The notes beneath the pieces were generated by a model. That model was not told the origin of the DNA. It did not search any database and saw only the letters and a program-made list of their open reading frames with translations. Shown piece after piece: positions 39,601 to 48,302 of a stretch of 48,302 nucleotides of DNA; within the stretch, counting starts at the first letter, position 1, and each line of letters opens with the position of its first letter. The DNA is taken from positions 1 through 48,302 of the IMG/VR virus record IMGVR_UViG_3300013137_000029. The stretch is one strand, 5' to 3'. Both the position numbers and the translations under genes were made by a program. Source of the DNA: a virus.

Positions 39601-41875
39601 ACGGGAGTACAGCCAACTGCTCAAGGCGGGCATCAAGAAGGGGGCCGATTCCAAGCAGAAGATTGATGCTGTCCACCGGGATATCAACAACCTCCAGAAT
39701 CAGTATGCCGCTGCCCATAACAACCCGAAGCGGCAGGGGGATGGAAAAGAGGCCGCCCAACTAGAGAAGACGATGGCGGAGTTGACAAAGAAGATCCAGG
39801 CCGCACAGGACAAGTTGAGTGCCTTGCAGGGGCAACTGGCAGAGGCCAAGGGAAAACTGGAGGCCGAATGGGAGGACTTTGACCAACACCCTGCGGTGGC
39901 TCTCCTGCTCAACATCTTGTCGGAAACCATGTGGGCTTATCGTAGCCAGGCGGACTTTCAGGGTCGGTCGGACTTGTCCAGCACGGTCAATCTTTTGGAC
40001 ATGCTCTCCGACAAGAAGGCCACGTTCTCCAACGGGCAGCAGCCTGGACAGTATAGGTACTACTCGGCATCGCACCCGAATCCTGTGCAGCAAGGCCCCC
40101 GGCAATCCAAGTACGAGAACAAGCATCTAGAGACGCTCTCCCCTGCGGAGTTGACACGCACGCCTCCCGACACTGTTCCGACAGTGATGATGTATACCAA
40201 GAACCCCCAAGGGGGCCCTGGTGAGATTCCTCCCGAGGCTCAGTTGGTTCCGGGTACGCCCCAGGTAGGCATCCGGGTGCTGACGAGCAAGCCGGGACAT
40301 CCGAAGGGTGAGGTCTATGCCACTAGTGAGGTGATGGAGCTGATGTTCACAGTCCAGGATGTGACCTTGCTGAAGAACGTCACCACGCATGGCAACCTGG
40401 CCCATGTCTCGGGGGTTGGGCCTGCTGTCACGGCCAAGGTCAATGAGTTGCTCAAGCCCTCCGCAGAGCCCGCAACGAATAGGGCGTTCGCTGCCACGTT
40501 CAAGGACGCCTGGGACAATGTTGCAGGTAGAGCCGAAGCGGGTGTGGTAGCAATGAAGGCAGCGGCATCGGATGGTTCCAAGACCAAGTCCATCTTTCTC
40601 AAGGCCAAGTCCAGTTTCCCAATGCCCACCACAGTAACCGTAGGGACAAAATCCGTCACTCTTTCCCACGAAATCGGCATGTACAAGTATGCGGGGAACG
40701 CCGATGGAAAGGTGGATTTGGGTGTCACGATAACCAAGAAGCCACTGGCTGCGTTGGTGGGCAAGGTTCAAGCGGCTCTTGCCAAGAACATGCTCAAGCA
40801 GGTGGCGACCGCCCTCAAAGCGTGTGACAGCGCCGAGATGAAGGCGGACCAGGCGAAGCGGGATGCTGCGGTTTCGGCCTTTAACAACGGGTTCACGGTG
40901 GGTGCTGCATCCAAAGCCAAGAGCAAGGGGGCTACCACAACAAAGGTCTACAAGGGGGAGACGACCTACAGTCCGGTATTCCCCGTGTCCGATGCACAGG
41001 GTTACCATGTCCTTGGGTCCTACCGGTACGGCCGGGGGGTTTCTATCGACCCTGAGGGTGTGTTCGCCCAGTTACACAAGCACGACATCTTCAGTCTGCT
41101 CGACAAGAACCTGGTGGACCAGATTCTGAAGTTCTACGTGGAGCATGGCAACATAGGCGTCCCCACCTATGAGACCAAGATGAAGAAGGGCAAGACTGTA
41201 ACGGTCCCGGTCACGACCAAAGGGACGGCGGCAAATCGGGCTGACCAGGCGAAGTACCTCAACGATGAGGCTCTCCGGCAGTTGCGGTCCAAGAACCTGA
41301 CAGACAAGCAGATCCTCGACTACTCGGCGGCCATTAACAAGGGGTCTGAGACGAGCCAATTGGACTTCGATCTTGCCAACCTGTTCGTCAACAGCGAGTC
41401 CGCCATCCAGAAGATCCCTCTGGTCAACGCGGCCTTTTCCTTGGCGGACCTGAATCCCCAGCCCACGGGGCATATCTGTAATTGCAAGGCTGCGGAGGCG
41501 TCGATGCAACTTGAAGCCTTCGGGCAGACAGGGTTCATTCCTGTGGGGGCCTCGGGTGCGAAGACCCAGGAGGGTTATGGTACAAGTCCCGATGATGCAG
41601 TTACTCGGTGGGTCAGGGCCGGGTCCGAAGTAGCTGCCGCCCAGTGGGATCTCCAGCAACAGGCCCTTCGGGGCCAAATGCTGGACAAGGGTTCATCCGG
41701 GGTCGTTTCCCAGTTTCTCGGCACCCTTGGCATTGATTCCGTGGCACAGGGGGAACAGGACAGCTTCATTGCTCAGGGCCGAGATGCAACAGAGGCTCAG
41801 AAGCAGGCTCTTCTTGAGGCATACGCCGCCGCCAGCACGGCCAAGGACAAGCTGAAGAAGGGCGAGGAGAAGTGA
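36635..41875 (+). CDS. Baseplate hub protein with embedded lysozyme domain (1746 aa)
   Basis: Residues 1-130 resemble a hub barrel (WKLNNQELVQHTPDALVYLN, PGCTKCRGRI, RPGLEVNIYMRGYFP). Residues 160-335 form a phage tail lysozyme-like domain: YGESGL with E192 as likely catalytic acid, then GPGLGLFQLDPGGLG. A second hub part follows (YHVFHGVVTSTNINWAGGVS, about 405-560) and a further beta domain near 700-830. Around 1009-1085 is a long coiled coil. The rest (1090-1746) is a mix of unrecognised segments. Fusing hub and cell-wall enzyme in one chain replaces the T4 gp27/gp5 pair. The lysozyme would cut peptidoglycan during injection. Codon use between about 39400 and 41000 is less GC-biased, hinting at an acquired insert. 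Confidence 0.75.
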   Translation: MPLDKRPYIGTWKLNNQELVQHTPDALVYLNGDLTLPGCTKCRGRIDIQKFITEVSVDAGTEAGSASATFSLAIPLHHTDSFARDAKFILRPGLEVNIYMRGYFPVMGLFSALAEPTAATGIQGASTVPRKPVTDEDPVISKDVPEVVADGFRRMKLKTDQQENAALIYNMLTEAGYTPAAAVAAIVQSYGESGLHNVKQKGGPGLGLFQLDPGGLGKESRVFEVGKVAGTADTATTYNALDPETNIKRIIAAIPSSSPASKVSVNEGKSPSQNFTAFYGSSLGLGNRNPKELPWRNKTVQYTRPQWEAKWDGGHEKRQKRGKAWFGAAWEDPNFSATVAAAEKAKAAAAVASLQTPGVQNAGQETEAPPKTSSGEIVQGEFGPSFLEAMGLDGLGIEDTMAYPYYHVFHGVVTSTNINWAGGVSSIQVTCNSMLHFWQYHNMSTNASVFGARPTNSKNKMSLVGNNFTGMHPYAIMYKLHYDTAGAAGSVGFALSDKSNQKAKTYSGETLFSLNLRYWEKRFAQGTRLRMHGATGELFTTMAAAWLSRKSAGAMTRALRDRYKDPKDFGTKTNIGSQMTAVGLYSGPNVRSALEATKFADKSKPTEQAKFEINILEMQAFVSNIGDWGNINLFESSYESKLDVAQKVCGITGFEFYQDVDGDFVFKPPMWNLDTSSSRVYRLEDIDLINIAFSEKEPQVTYMTVKGSAFQNLLGTGTENEWGVRGQFLDYRLIAQFGWRPGTYETNYFNDPKSMFFAAVNRMDVMNIGVNSASVTIPIRPELRPGYPVYIPYLDCYYYCSSFAHSHSVGGQCTTALQLVGKRSKFYAPGTPSREGEQTKQGISSIDLGDTLLPERPLEVRDPSGKPRLSGFPNVIMALDPTKVNPLFYIVGTDIENIADMRVIKDLLRMASSNEFGIIKEVSSEGTATYYTYTRVIPGIAPETTGRSEDIPFFLDTGNESGPVEKAKKKGPKGKKADSEGPINILFAAREYSQLLKAGIKKGADSKQKIDAVHRDINNLQNQYAAAHNNPKRQGDGKEAAQLEKTMAELTKKIQAAQDKLSALQGQLAEAKGKLEAEWEDFDQHPAVALLLNILSETMWAYRSQADFQGRSDLSSTVNLLDMLSDKKATFSNGQQPGQYRYYSASHPNPVQQGPRQSKYENKHLETLSPAELTRTPPDTVPTVMMYTKNPQGGPGEIPPEAQLVPGTPQVGIRVLTSKPGHPKGEVYATSEVMELMFTVQDVTLLKNVTTHGNLAHVSGVGPAVTAKVNELLKPSAEPATNRAFAATFKDAWDNVAGRAEAGVVAMKAAASDGSKTKSIFLKAKSSFPMPTTVTVGTKSVTLSHEIGMYKYAGNADGKVDLGVTITKKPLAALVGKVQAALAKNMLKQVATALKACDSAEMKADQAKRDAAVSAFNNGFTVGAASKAKSKGATTTKVYKGETTYSPVFPVSDAQGYHVLGSYRYGRGVSIDPEGVFAQLHKHDIFSLLDKNLVDQILKFYVEHGNIGVPTYETKMKKGKTVTVPVTTKGTAANRADQAKYLNDEALRQLRSKNLTDKQILDYSAAINKGSETSQLDFDLANLFVNSESAIQKIPLVNAAFSLADLNPQPTGHICNCKAAEASMQLEAFGQTGFIPVGASGAKTQEGYGTSPDDAVTRWVRAGSEVAAAQWDLQQQALRGQMLDKGSSGVVSQFLGTLGIDSVAQGEQDSFIAQGRDATEAQKQALLEAYAAASTAKDKLKKGEEK

Positions 41876-41876
41876 C

Positions 41877-44303
41877 ATGAGCGAAGGACGCCGCCCAGTA
41901 GCCTCTCTGACCAGTCTACATCTAGGGGACATCACCCAGGAGCCAGAGTACCTCAAGAAGAAGCTCCGGGATCAGCATCCTGACCAGGGAGGATCGACTG
42001 GGCTGGGGGTTTGTCGTGTCGTGGGGGTGGACTACGAGGAACACCTCGTCACCCTCCGCACGATGATCGGGACGGAGCAGGAGTTCGAGCGGGTTCCTGT
42101 TCCTATGACCTACCCCGGTGCCGGTGCCAGGCACTTCTTCGGTGCGATGCCGGAGGTCGGGGACTACTGCGTGGTGGGCTGGCTCCCCCAGGATACATCG
42201 GAGGCACGGGGCACCAAGACACCCGTAGTTCTCAACTGGATCATCCCCGGTGTCTGGCCTGGCCGTGACTGGCTAGTCACGGCGGGGTTCACCGAGGATG
42301 AGCACGATGCTTCATCCTCCCGGGGTCAGGAGGAGATCCGGGGGGTCTCCGACCGTGTCAGGCACAAGCTCCGCCACATCCAGCCTGGCAACATCGTAGC
42401 CTCGTCATCTCAAGGCTCCGACCTGGTTCTGGACGAGAGTGCCCACCTGGTGAACCGCCGGGGGAATGAGTTCATCCTTCGGGATGCTGACCAGGCCGTC
42501 GTGACCCGAGCCTTGCAGCAGTTCACGGCTCTGGCAGGGACACGGGTCTATGCAGGCATGGTCCAGCGGGATGCCCTCCGGCTCCCCACGACGATGTTCT
42601 CGGACGGACTCATCTGGGACTCCCCAATGCAGGCTTTGGGGGATGTACCCGTACCCGAAGCGGACCTTGTGGACAGTCCCACGAGTCTCCCTGGGTTCCT
42701 GACCCCCGCAGACGTGTTCCATCGGGTCCTCGGGGACAACGGTGAGGACTTGGGGGGCACACTCGATGCCACTCAGGCGGAGTTCGACCCCTATCAGTTC
42801 CTGCGCCGGGGAGGCTACATTGACGAGCAGGGTTGTGCGGTTGACGCCAACTTCATCAACGATGCGGTGTACGCCGGGAAGAACATCTACCGTGTCATGG
42901 CGGATGGCCCCGACAATGGGGTGCTCCGACCGGAAGGGGCGGTTCTGACGGAGCACCGCATCGAGGTGGCTCACACCTCTAATGGGCTCCTCCCGGTCAC
43001 GGAGCAGACAGACGGGTTCGATGCCGAGCGGCTTCCACCTTCTGACCCTGATACCCCTGGCGTGTCCCCCAACACCCCGTACATCGAGTGGGTTTTGGGG
43101 AGTGTGGTGGGCAACGATCCCTTTTCCGCTAGGGGTCGTCAGGAATACGGTGTCCCGCTAGTTGCCAGGGTCTTTGATGATTTTGGGGGGATAGGACCCC
43201 GCTTGGAGCCGATCCAGGTAGGGTCCACGGCACAGGGGACTACAGGGACTCCCTTGGCAGAACACGCTGCCACGCTGTTTCGGCTGACCCCCCTTGGAGG
43301 GGTACTGGCTCCGACCTGGTGGTCGGTGAACAAGCAGGGGCAGGCACGGGCGTACTTCTCCGGGCCTGTCGATGGTTCCAGCCTCGATGTTGCCTTCGCT
43401 GGGGGTATGCGCTTTGCCGTTGGTGGTGCCCTGGAGATGCAACTCAAAGGTGGCATCCACCTGGGGACCCTCTCCAAGAACAGTCTCCGTCTCCGCAGTG
43501 AGCAAGGCCCCGTCGTCATCTATGGTGGTGGGTCACCGAAGGGGGAGGAGGACTGGATGGAGACGGCCTACGGGTCCAATGGGAAGGGGGATACCGTTCC
43601 TGCGGTGGACATCCGGGCTCGCACGAACGCTCGCCTGTGGGCAGACCGAGCGGTGCTCATCAAGGGAAAGCTCCTGGAACTGAATGCTTCCAAGGTAGAG
43701 ATCAACGGCTTGGACGGGATCTCCCTCTCGGCAGCGAAGCAACTGACCCAGACCACCGAAGACATGAAGGTGGTGGTGACCGGGAAGCGATCCGACACCT
43801 TCAGCGGACCGAAGAACATGCTCCCCTCTTCGGGTGCAATCCATGAGCGGAGCTACAACCCCATGTATGCCGGACTGGTGTGCGAGGAGGTCACCTACCT
43901 CTGGGGGGACAGGAACGAGACCTTCAAGCTGGGCAACCACACGACCACGGTGCTTGTGGGGAACTTGACCTACAAGACGAACCAGGGCACTTGGAAGGCC
44001 CAGGCGGGCTTGAACACCCTGGAGGTGGACACTTCCAAGGGGATCGCGGGTCGAGCGGTGGCAGGCAATCTCTCCCTGACGGCAACGGCAGGGTCCGCTG
44101 AGATGAAGGGGTCTGTCTCGGCAACGGTGGAGTCCACGGGGCCTGTCACGATTCGGTCAGGGGCGGTTCTCACACTAGGGGCTCCTATTCTGGGTCCAGA
44201 TCAAGGACCTATTCTTTGTGCTGGGTCAATTGAGCCCTTCACAGGGTTGCCTTACCTGACTTGGGGTGCCGGAGCCAAAAACCACATCGTCTCCGCAGGA
44301 TAG
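41877..44303 (+). CDS. Baseplate central spike, gp5/gpV-type (808 aa)
   Basis: Starts 1 nt after the hub stop. An N-terminal OB-like domain (LGVCRVVGVDYEEHLVTLRT, MPEVGDYCVVGWLPQ) is followed by repetitive beta sequence, including GMRFAVGGALEMQLKGGIHL, LLELNASKVEINGLDGISLS and SLTATAGSAEMKGSVSATVE, consistent with an intertwined beta-helix needle. The middle (about 215-430) is a loop-rich insertion. Such spikes are trimers that pierce the outer membrane. No lysozyme domain here, because it is on the hub. No PAAR tip is seen within this gene. Strongly coupled transcription with the hub. Confidence 0.7.
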   Translation: MSEGRRPVASLTSLHLGDITQEPEYLKKKLRDQHPDQGGSTGLGVCRVVGVDYEEHLVTLRTMIGTEQEFERVPVPMTYPGAGARHFFGAMPEVGDYCVVGWLPQDTSEARGTKTPVVLNWIIPGVWPGRDWLVTAGFTEDEHDASSSRGQEEIRGVSDRVRHKLRHIQPGNIVASSSQGSDLVLDESAHLVNRRGNEFILRDADQAVVTRALQQFTALAGTRVYAGMVQRDALRLPTTMFSDGLIWDSPMQALGDVPVPEADLVDSPTSLPGFLTPADVFHRVLGDNGEDLGGTLDATQAEFDPYQFLRRGGYIDEQGCAVDANFINDAVYAGKNIYRVMADGPDNGVLRPEGAVLTEHRIEVAHTSNGLLPVTEQTDGFDAERLPPSDPDTPGVSPNTPYIEWVLGSVVGNDPFSARGRQEYGVPLVARVFDDFGGIGPRLEPIQVGSTAQGTTGTPLAEHAATLFRLTPLGGVLAPTWWSVNKQGQARAYFSGPVDGSSLDVAFAGGMRFAVGGALEMQLKGGIHLGTLSKNSLRLRSEQGPVVIYGGGSPKGEEDWMETAYGSNGKGDTVPAVDIRARTNARLWADRAVLIKGKLLELNASKVEINGLDGISLSAAKQLTQTTEDMKVVVTGKRSDTFSGPKNMLPSSGAIHERSYNPMYAGLVCEEVTYLWGDRNETFKLGNHTTTVLVGNLTYKTNQGTWKAQAGLNTLEVDTSKGIAGRAVAGNLSLTATAGSAEMKGSVSATVESTGPVTIRSGAVLTLGAPILGPDQGPILCAGSIEPFTGLPYLTWGAGAKNHIVSAG

Positions 44304-44309
44304 CAACGC

Positions 44310-44903
44310 ATGATCACCCCTCCCCAACTCTATGCGGATCTGAACCGGGCTCGGGATGGGGGGATCTTCGAGTTAGAGGGCTACACCTTCGACAAGTTGG
44401 CCTGGGCGATCTCTTGTGCTGTGGCAACGTGGCTGAAGACTGGGGGTGTGCTGATCAAGGGGGTCAGTACAGGGACGGCGGGGGCCGGTGCCATCAACGT
44501 TCCCACGACTCGTCTGGTCCTCGTCTCCAACCCACCTCTGGTCATCGGTGGGCTGATGAGTGCGGGGATGCTGGGGCCGTTGTCGGTCTCTCTGGGGATG
44601 GTCGTCTCCAAGGGACTCGCTAAGACCTTCACAAAGTCCGGTCAGTACGCCGGAGGCGTAGTAGGTGTCGGCGTGGGGGTCGATGTCTCCAAGGCATTCG
44701 TGGTCAACCCCCCGCTGTTGATCGCACAGTTGCTGGCCTATATGACCGCGATGATGGGAGCCGGGCCAGCAGCGGCTCAGATGGCTACCGGGTTGGGGAC
44801 GGGCATCTCGGCTCATCTCCTGACCTTGACCGGAACGGGTACGGTGGTGGGACCGCCTAGTCCGGCGTCAGCGATGGGGCAGTCAACCTCGGTGGTGATC
44901 TGA
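44310..44903 (+). CDS. Baseplate-associated Gly/Ala-rich protein (197 aa)
   Basis: Starts 6 nt after the spike stop. Unusually rich in Gly, Ala and hydrophobic residues (VSLGMVVSKGLAKTFTKSGQ, GGVVGVGVGVDVSKAFVVN, PPLLIAQLLAYMTAMMGAG). It might be amphipathic rather than truly membrane-spanning. A repeated NPPL element (SNPPLVIGGL and VNPPLLIAQL) suggests an internal duplication. No family recognised. Location between the spike and a wedge-like protein suggests a small spike-tip or baseplate part. Confidence 0.5.
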   Translation: MITPPQLYADLNRARDGGIFELEGYTFDKLAWAISCAVATWLKTGGVLIKGVSTGTAGAGAINVPTTRLVLVSNPPLVIGGLMSAGMLGPLSVSLGMVVSKGLAKTFTKSGQYAGGVVGVGVGVDVSKAFVVNPPLLIAQLLAYMTAMMGAGPAAAQMATGLGTGISAHLLTLTGTGTVVGPPSPASAMGQSTSVVI

Positions 44904-47900
44904 ATGGGGATCTCGTTTACAGGTCAGGTTCTTCGGGCACCCCAGATGGCTCCGGGTAACTCGGCGGCATCGAGTGAGCCTCTCAACGGTGTCTTCCGGG
45001 ACGTGCGACAACCTCCGGTGCGGACGGCTGCTAGCCCCGAAGTGCCGCTTTTGCCCGGCACGCTGGCGATGGTGGACCTCTCGGGGGATCAATACCGAGC
45101 CGCCGTCCTTCAAGCCCCCGGTACGACTCCGCAGGAGTACCTGGTGTGGGCGGCCAACTCCTCCCAGTTGGCTCTGGTGACGGACTCTGCCTGGTGGCAG
45201 GACCAGGGTTCTGGTCGCATTCCCGTGGGGAGCGTGTCTCCCATCGACAACCTCCTGGACCCCTTGGCCCCCTACTCGGATGGCAGCCTCCGGGTGGTGG
45301 TGATGGATGATGGCGGTCGGGAGATCGGGACCATCACCCATGTGGTCGTAGCTCGCGGTGACAAGACCTACGACGATCTCGGCTGGATCAACGAGGACAA
45401 CCCCGCAGCAGGTCGGTTGGGGTCGGCTCCCTACGAGGTGGTCATCCCAGCAGTCGGGGACCAGACGGGACGAACAGGGTCGGTCACCCTGACGGACCTC
45501 AACGTCTACTCGGGAGCAATGGTCCCAGGGACAGTGGCGTCGGTGTTCGGTGGGGGGCTCTCCCTAGAACGGGGAGACACCATCACGGGCGTCCGGTACA
45601 CCATCGCCCCTCTCAAGTTCTGGTGGACGAAGAACGACCGCTACGAGACGAGATTCGGTTGGGATGGCAGACTTCAGAGGTGGAAGCCCTACAAGGGCTC
45701 CGCCCCTATCAATCTCGGGGTCCTGGCGTTCGACACCACGTACACCCTGACTCCGGCTCTTCGGACCCTGCCCCTGGGTGCCATTCTGACAGGAGACGTG
45801 GCGACTCCCGATGAGTACGCCATGCTGCGGCTGGGCACGAGCCCTGGTGCGCTGAGCTTGCCTGTTGGGGCCAACGATGCTGACGGATTCACCGGCATCC
45901 AGGTGGTCGCGGACGATCAAGTCTCCAGCTTCGACTTCTCGGGGACGAAGCTGGCAGGGGTTGTCGGCCAGGCTCGGGGGAACCTGGCCTTCAGTCCCCA
46001 GTACGTCACACTCCATGCGGGTTTGACCGTGTGGTACAGCTACAACACCTTCCAGGCAGACGCCGAAGGTGTCTTGGGCCCCCTTCAGGCCGCCCCCATC
46101 TACGTGGCTCCGATCCCAGGACCCACGGACTACCCGATTCTTCGCATCGCCAATCGGTCGCCCCTTCTGGCGACGGTGGTGGAGACGGAGACCGAACTCG
46201 AAACCGCCGCCGAGCCCGATGAGGGCACCTGTCTGGTGGCGTTGAGCACAGGTCGGGTGCGGTTGAGCCTGATGGACATCCGCAAGGCGGACCCCAAGCA
46301 GCCGGAGTTCAACAAGCACTTCCTGGGGGCTACGGTCTACTACGAGGGCTGTGCCCTCAATGCCATGCCTCAGCCCACCAAAGCACCCGTTCGCCTGGTG
46401 CAGCAGGATGGTGTCACACCGGATCTGTCTGCTTTGGGGTTCATGTACTTGCCGGAAGCATCCCCGTGGCCGGAGGACCTCCAGGGGACGTACCTGGAAG
46501 CCTACATGGGGCTCGGGGTGTCCGGGGTGTTGAACCTCCCGGATGGTACGGGTTCGGTTCCGGTCCCCGATGGTGTGAACCCTGCTTTGGTGGCCGTGCC
46601 TGTTCGCCCAGGTGGGGACACCTTGCCTTCACCTCAGTCGCTGGGTCTGGTCCGGGAAGTAGCAGATGGTGTGGGGGACACGATCATCTTCGCCCGTGCC
46701 GGGGCGGTGACCGAGACGGTCATCGTGGACCGCAACAGTGAGTTGCCGGACTTCCCCTTCCAGGTTCCAGGTGGGAAGGTCTACATCGCCAAGGAGGCTG
46801 TGGCCCTGGGTACGGGGGACAGAGGGTCTCGGGTTCAGATTGGAACTCCCGACCGCACGTTGTTCGGGGTGGGCAAGCCGGTCTACTTCCTCCAAGCGAC
46901 CTTGAACCCTTCGACCTACACGACGTTGGCTCGGGTCTACTCCCGGAACCGCATCATCTTCCGGTTCGTGGGGGATGAGGTGCTGTACTTCGCCATCGAC
47001 GGGGTGGCCCACGACTGGCACGCCAACACCCTTCCGGCACAGGCCTTCTACACGGCAGATGAGGTCGCAGCCTCCATCCAGGCACGGATCACCGCCCAAG
47101 CCGGGACAGGTATTGCACGAGGGGTCGGCGACCGGATTCTTCTGGAGTCGGCGACCCCGACGACGGGAGAGGTGCAGATCGGTTGGGGGTCCGTGAAGGA
47201 TCTCAGCGGTTGTGCGGCTCTGGGGTTCCTGCCAGGGTGGCGAGTCAAGGGCGGGAAGCCCAACTGGCTCTCTGACGCGGGCATCTCCCTGGGGCTGTCC
47301 CGGAGCCTCCTGAACCTCGACCGCAGCAAGGCGGATGCGGACTACAATGCTCAGGTGCGTCTGACGGACGCCGTGCTCTCGGAGTCCATCCTGCCCTCTC
47401 CGTTTCAGTTCCTGGACTACCCCCCGGTGGAGGACATCGCCGGGTTCGATGAGGGGGTGTTCTTCAACCTCCAGATGATGACCGTGCAAGGGGATGATGT
47501 CCGCCTGATCGACAAGAGGCTGGAGCACTTCGTGGACATCCAGCATCGGTTCGGTGAGGGCAAGTTCGCCTGGCTGGAGCAGTCCTCTTCCTCCAACCGT
47601 GTGGAGACCCCCACGACCTCCCTGTTCCTGGGGCAAGCCAACGTGGTCCCTGAAACGTTGCTCGGGGCTCCGGGCATCTCAGGGGGGCTGTACGCCGCCG
47701 AGTCAGGGGGGCCATACCAGGTCCAGGAGCAGGGTGTGGACTACATCCTGTCCGAGGATGGGGGACCTGGGGTCGCTCAGCTTGTCACGAGGTACGGGGC
47801 GTGGATGGTCTCTGGGGCACAGGGAGCCTACGTCGCTGGGCATACCCTCTTCACGGACCCCTCCGCCAACTTCCTGGCGAACTCGACGGACCCCGAGATT

Positions 47901-48302
47901 GACCCCGCTACGGGGCAGCAGCGGATCGACAACTCCGGGAACCTGGTGTGGCTGCCGGTCCTCCGAGGGGGCTTCCGGATCAAGATGGCTTCGGGGTCCT
48001 ACATTGTGACCTCGGTGCTGGATGCAACCCACTGCGAGGTGACTCCCCCCTTCGTGTCGTCCTCGACACGACCGACGCCCTGGGATGCCTACAAGGGGAT
48101 TCCCGACAGCCTGTACGACCCCGCCATCGTGGCGGATGTGGTCTACGAGCCCTTCAACCACCTGTCCGAAGAACCATTCAAGGTCCGGGTCTTGTCTCCT
48201 TTGGGCTCCATCGCGGGCACGGACTTCACCGCCTACGTGGCAGATGCCGTCGCCAAGGGCCGTCCCATCAACCTCCGGTTTGGAGCAGTCTCCCCAGGGA
48301 CG
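44904..48302 (+). CDS. Large baseplate / virion structural protein (3' end outside window)
   Basis: Starts directly after the preceding TGA (TGA-ATG) and stays open to the window edge, so at least 1133 residues are present. Beta-rich, with many aromatic strands (LKFWWTKNDRYETRFGWDGR, VYFLQATLNPSTYTTLARVY). A conserved-looking block VTHVVVARGDKTYDDLGWIN-like (ITHVVVARGDKTYDDL near residues 133-148) resembles a LysM-type module, YxVxxGDTLxxIA, though not convincingly. Its size and place after the spike suggest a baseplate wedge or outer baseplate protein. No specific family is recognised. Confidence 0.6.
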   Translation, partial: MGISFTGQVLRAPQMAPGNSAASSEPLNGVFRDVRQPPVRTAASPEVPLLPGTLAMVDLSGDQYRAAVLQAPGTTPQEYLVWAANSSQLALVTDSAWWQDQGSGRIPVGSVSPIDNLLDPLAPYSDGSLRVVVMDDGGREIGTITHVVVARGDKTYDDLGWINEDNPAAGRLGSAPYEVVIPAVGDQTGRTGSVTLTDLNVYSGAMVPGTVASVFGGGLSLERGDTITGVRYTIAPLKFWWTKNDRYETRFGWDGRLQRWKPYKGSAPINLGVLAFDTTYTLTPALRTLPLGAILTGDVATPDEYAMLRLGTSPGALSLPVGANDADGFTGIQVVADDQVSSFDFSGTKLAGVVGQARGNLAFSPQYVTLHAGLTVWYSYNTFQADAEGVLGPLQAAPIYVAPIPGPTDYPILRIANRSPLLATVVETETELETAAEPDEGTCLVALSTGRVRLSLMDIRKADPKQPEFNKHFLGATVYYEGCALNAMPQPTKAPVRLVQQDGVTPDLSALGFMYLPEASPWPEDLQGTYLEAYMGLGVSGVLNLPDGTGSVPVPDGVNPALVAVPVRPGGDTLPSPQSLGLVREVADGVGDTIIFARAGAVTETVIVDRNSELPDFPFQVPGGKVYIAKEAVALGTGDRGSRVQIGTPDRTLFGVGKPVYFLQATLNPSTYTTLARVYSRNRIIFRFVGDEVLYFAIDGVAHDWHANTLPAQAFYTADEVAASIQARITAQAGTGIARGVGDRILLESATPTTGEVQIGWGSVKDLSGCAALGFLPGWRVKGGKPNWLSDAGISLGLSRSLLNLDRSKADADYNAQVRLTDAVLSESILPSPFQFLDYPPVEDIAGFDEGVFFNLQMMTVQGDDVRLIDKRLEHFVDIQHRFGEGKFAWLEQSSSSNRVETPTTSLFLGQANVVPETLLGAPGISGGLYAAESGGPYQVQEQGVDYILSEDGGPGVAQLVTRYGAWMVSGAQGAYVAGHTLFTDPSANFLANSTDPEIDPATGQQRIDNSGNLVWLPVLRGGFRIKMASGSYIVTSVLDATHCEVTPPFVSSSTRPTPWDAYKGIPDSLYDPAIVADVVYEPFNHLSEEPFKVRVLSPLGSIAGTDFTAYVADAVAKGRPINLRFGAVSPGT

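Noticed and set aside
44200-44240. AGGGCTCAAT on the minus strand inside the spike gene
   Set aside because: After 13 nt the sequence is AGAATAGGTCC, a poor match to CCGTAGTAGGG, and the site is inside a well-formed coding region.

Overview
This window is a contiguous piece of a large tailed-phage genome with a contractile tail (myovirus type, plausibly a jumbo phage). It is GC-rich, tightly packed and rich in ATGA/TGATG gene overlaps. The evidence is a sheath gene followed by tube, two putative chaperones, tape measure, tandem baseplate proteins, lysozyme-bearing hub, central spike and a giant baseplate protein open at the right edge. An overlapping spanin pair (membrane-anchored coiled-coil protein plus lipoprotein) points to a Gram-negative host. 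No capsid, terminase, polymerase, tRNA, rRNA, CRISPR or transposon is visible.

Left part (1-7382), accessory and metabolic. The 3' part of an RNase II/R-type exoribonuclease with a C-terminal dsRNA-binding domain is followed by a small phage protein and two leftward zinc-ribbon genes. A divergent promoter then serves a rightward cassette: PAPS-reductase-like ATP pyrophosphatase, PARP-like ADP-ribosyltransferase, RNA ligase and a small unknown. A leftward operon carries ThyX, a DUF6939-like protein and a GIY-YIG/T5orf172-type protein.

Middle (7400-16120), lysis and neck. The spanins are followed by small proteins, a large neck/connector candidate, tail-completion candidates, an actin-like ATPase and Cys-rich small proteins. 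A PD-(D/E)XK homing endonuclease has apparently inserted at codon 7 of a virion gene, leaving a decapitated 5' stub while the downstream gene carries a synonymously recoded copy of the same seven codons. Then come a FmdB-like zinc ribbon and a structured leader.

Tail (16349-48302). The sheath is unusually large (1767 aa, internally repetitive). A Vsr-like endonuclease follows it, and the last sheath codons look recoded. Next is a roughly 700-nt gene-free, hairpin-rich stretch that a leftward phage promoter points into, a candidate structured RNA. Two virion or unknown proteins, a divergent regulatory pair (winged-helix and MerR), a VIT-like protein, a double-HTH protein, and the tube-to-baseplate series complete the window.

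A recurring promoter-like motif, GGGCTCAAT, 13 nt, CCGTAGTAGGG, occurs four times with invariant spacing, always before a gene start or the gene-free region. It appears to control the accessory cassettes and the candidate RNA. Functions are assigned from motif reading alone; no search was run.
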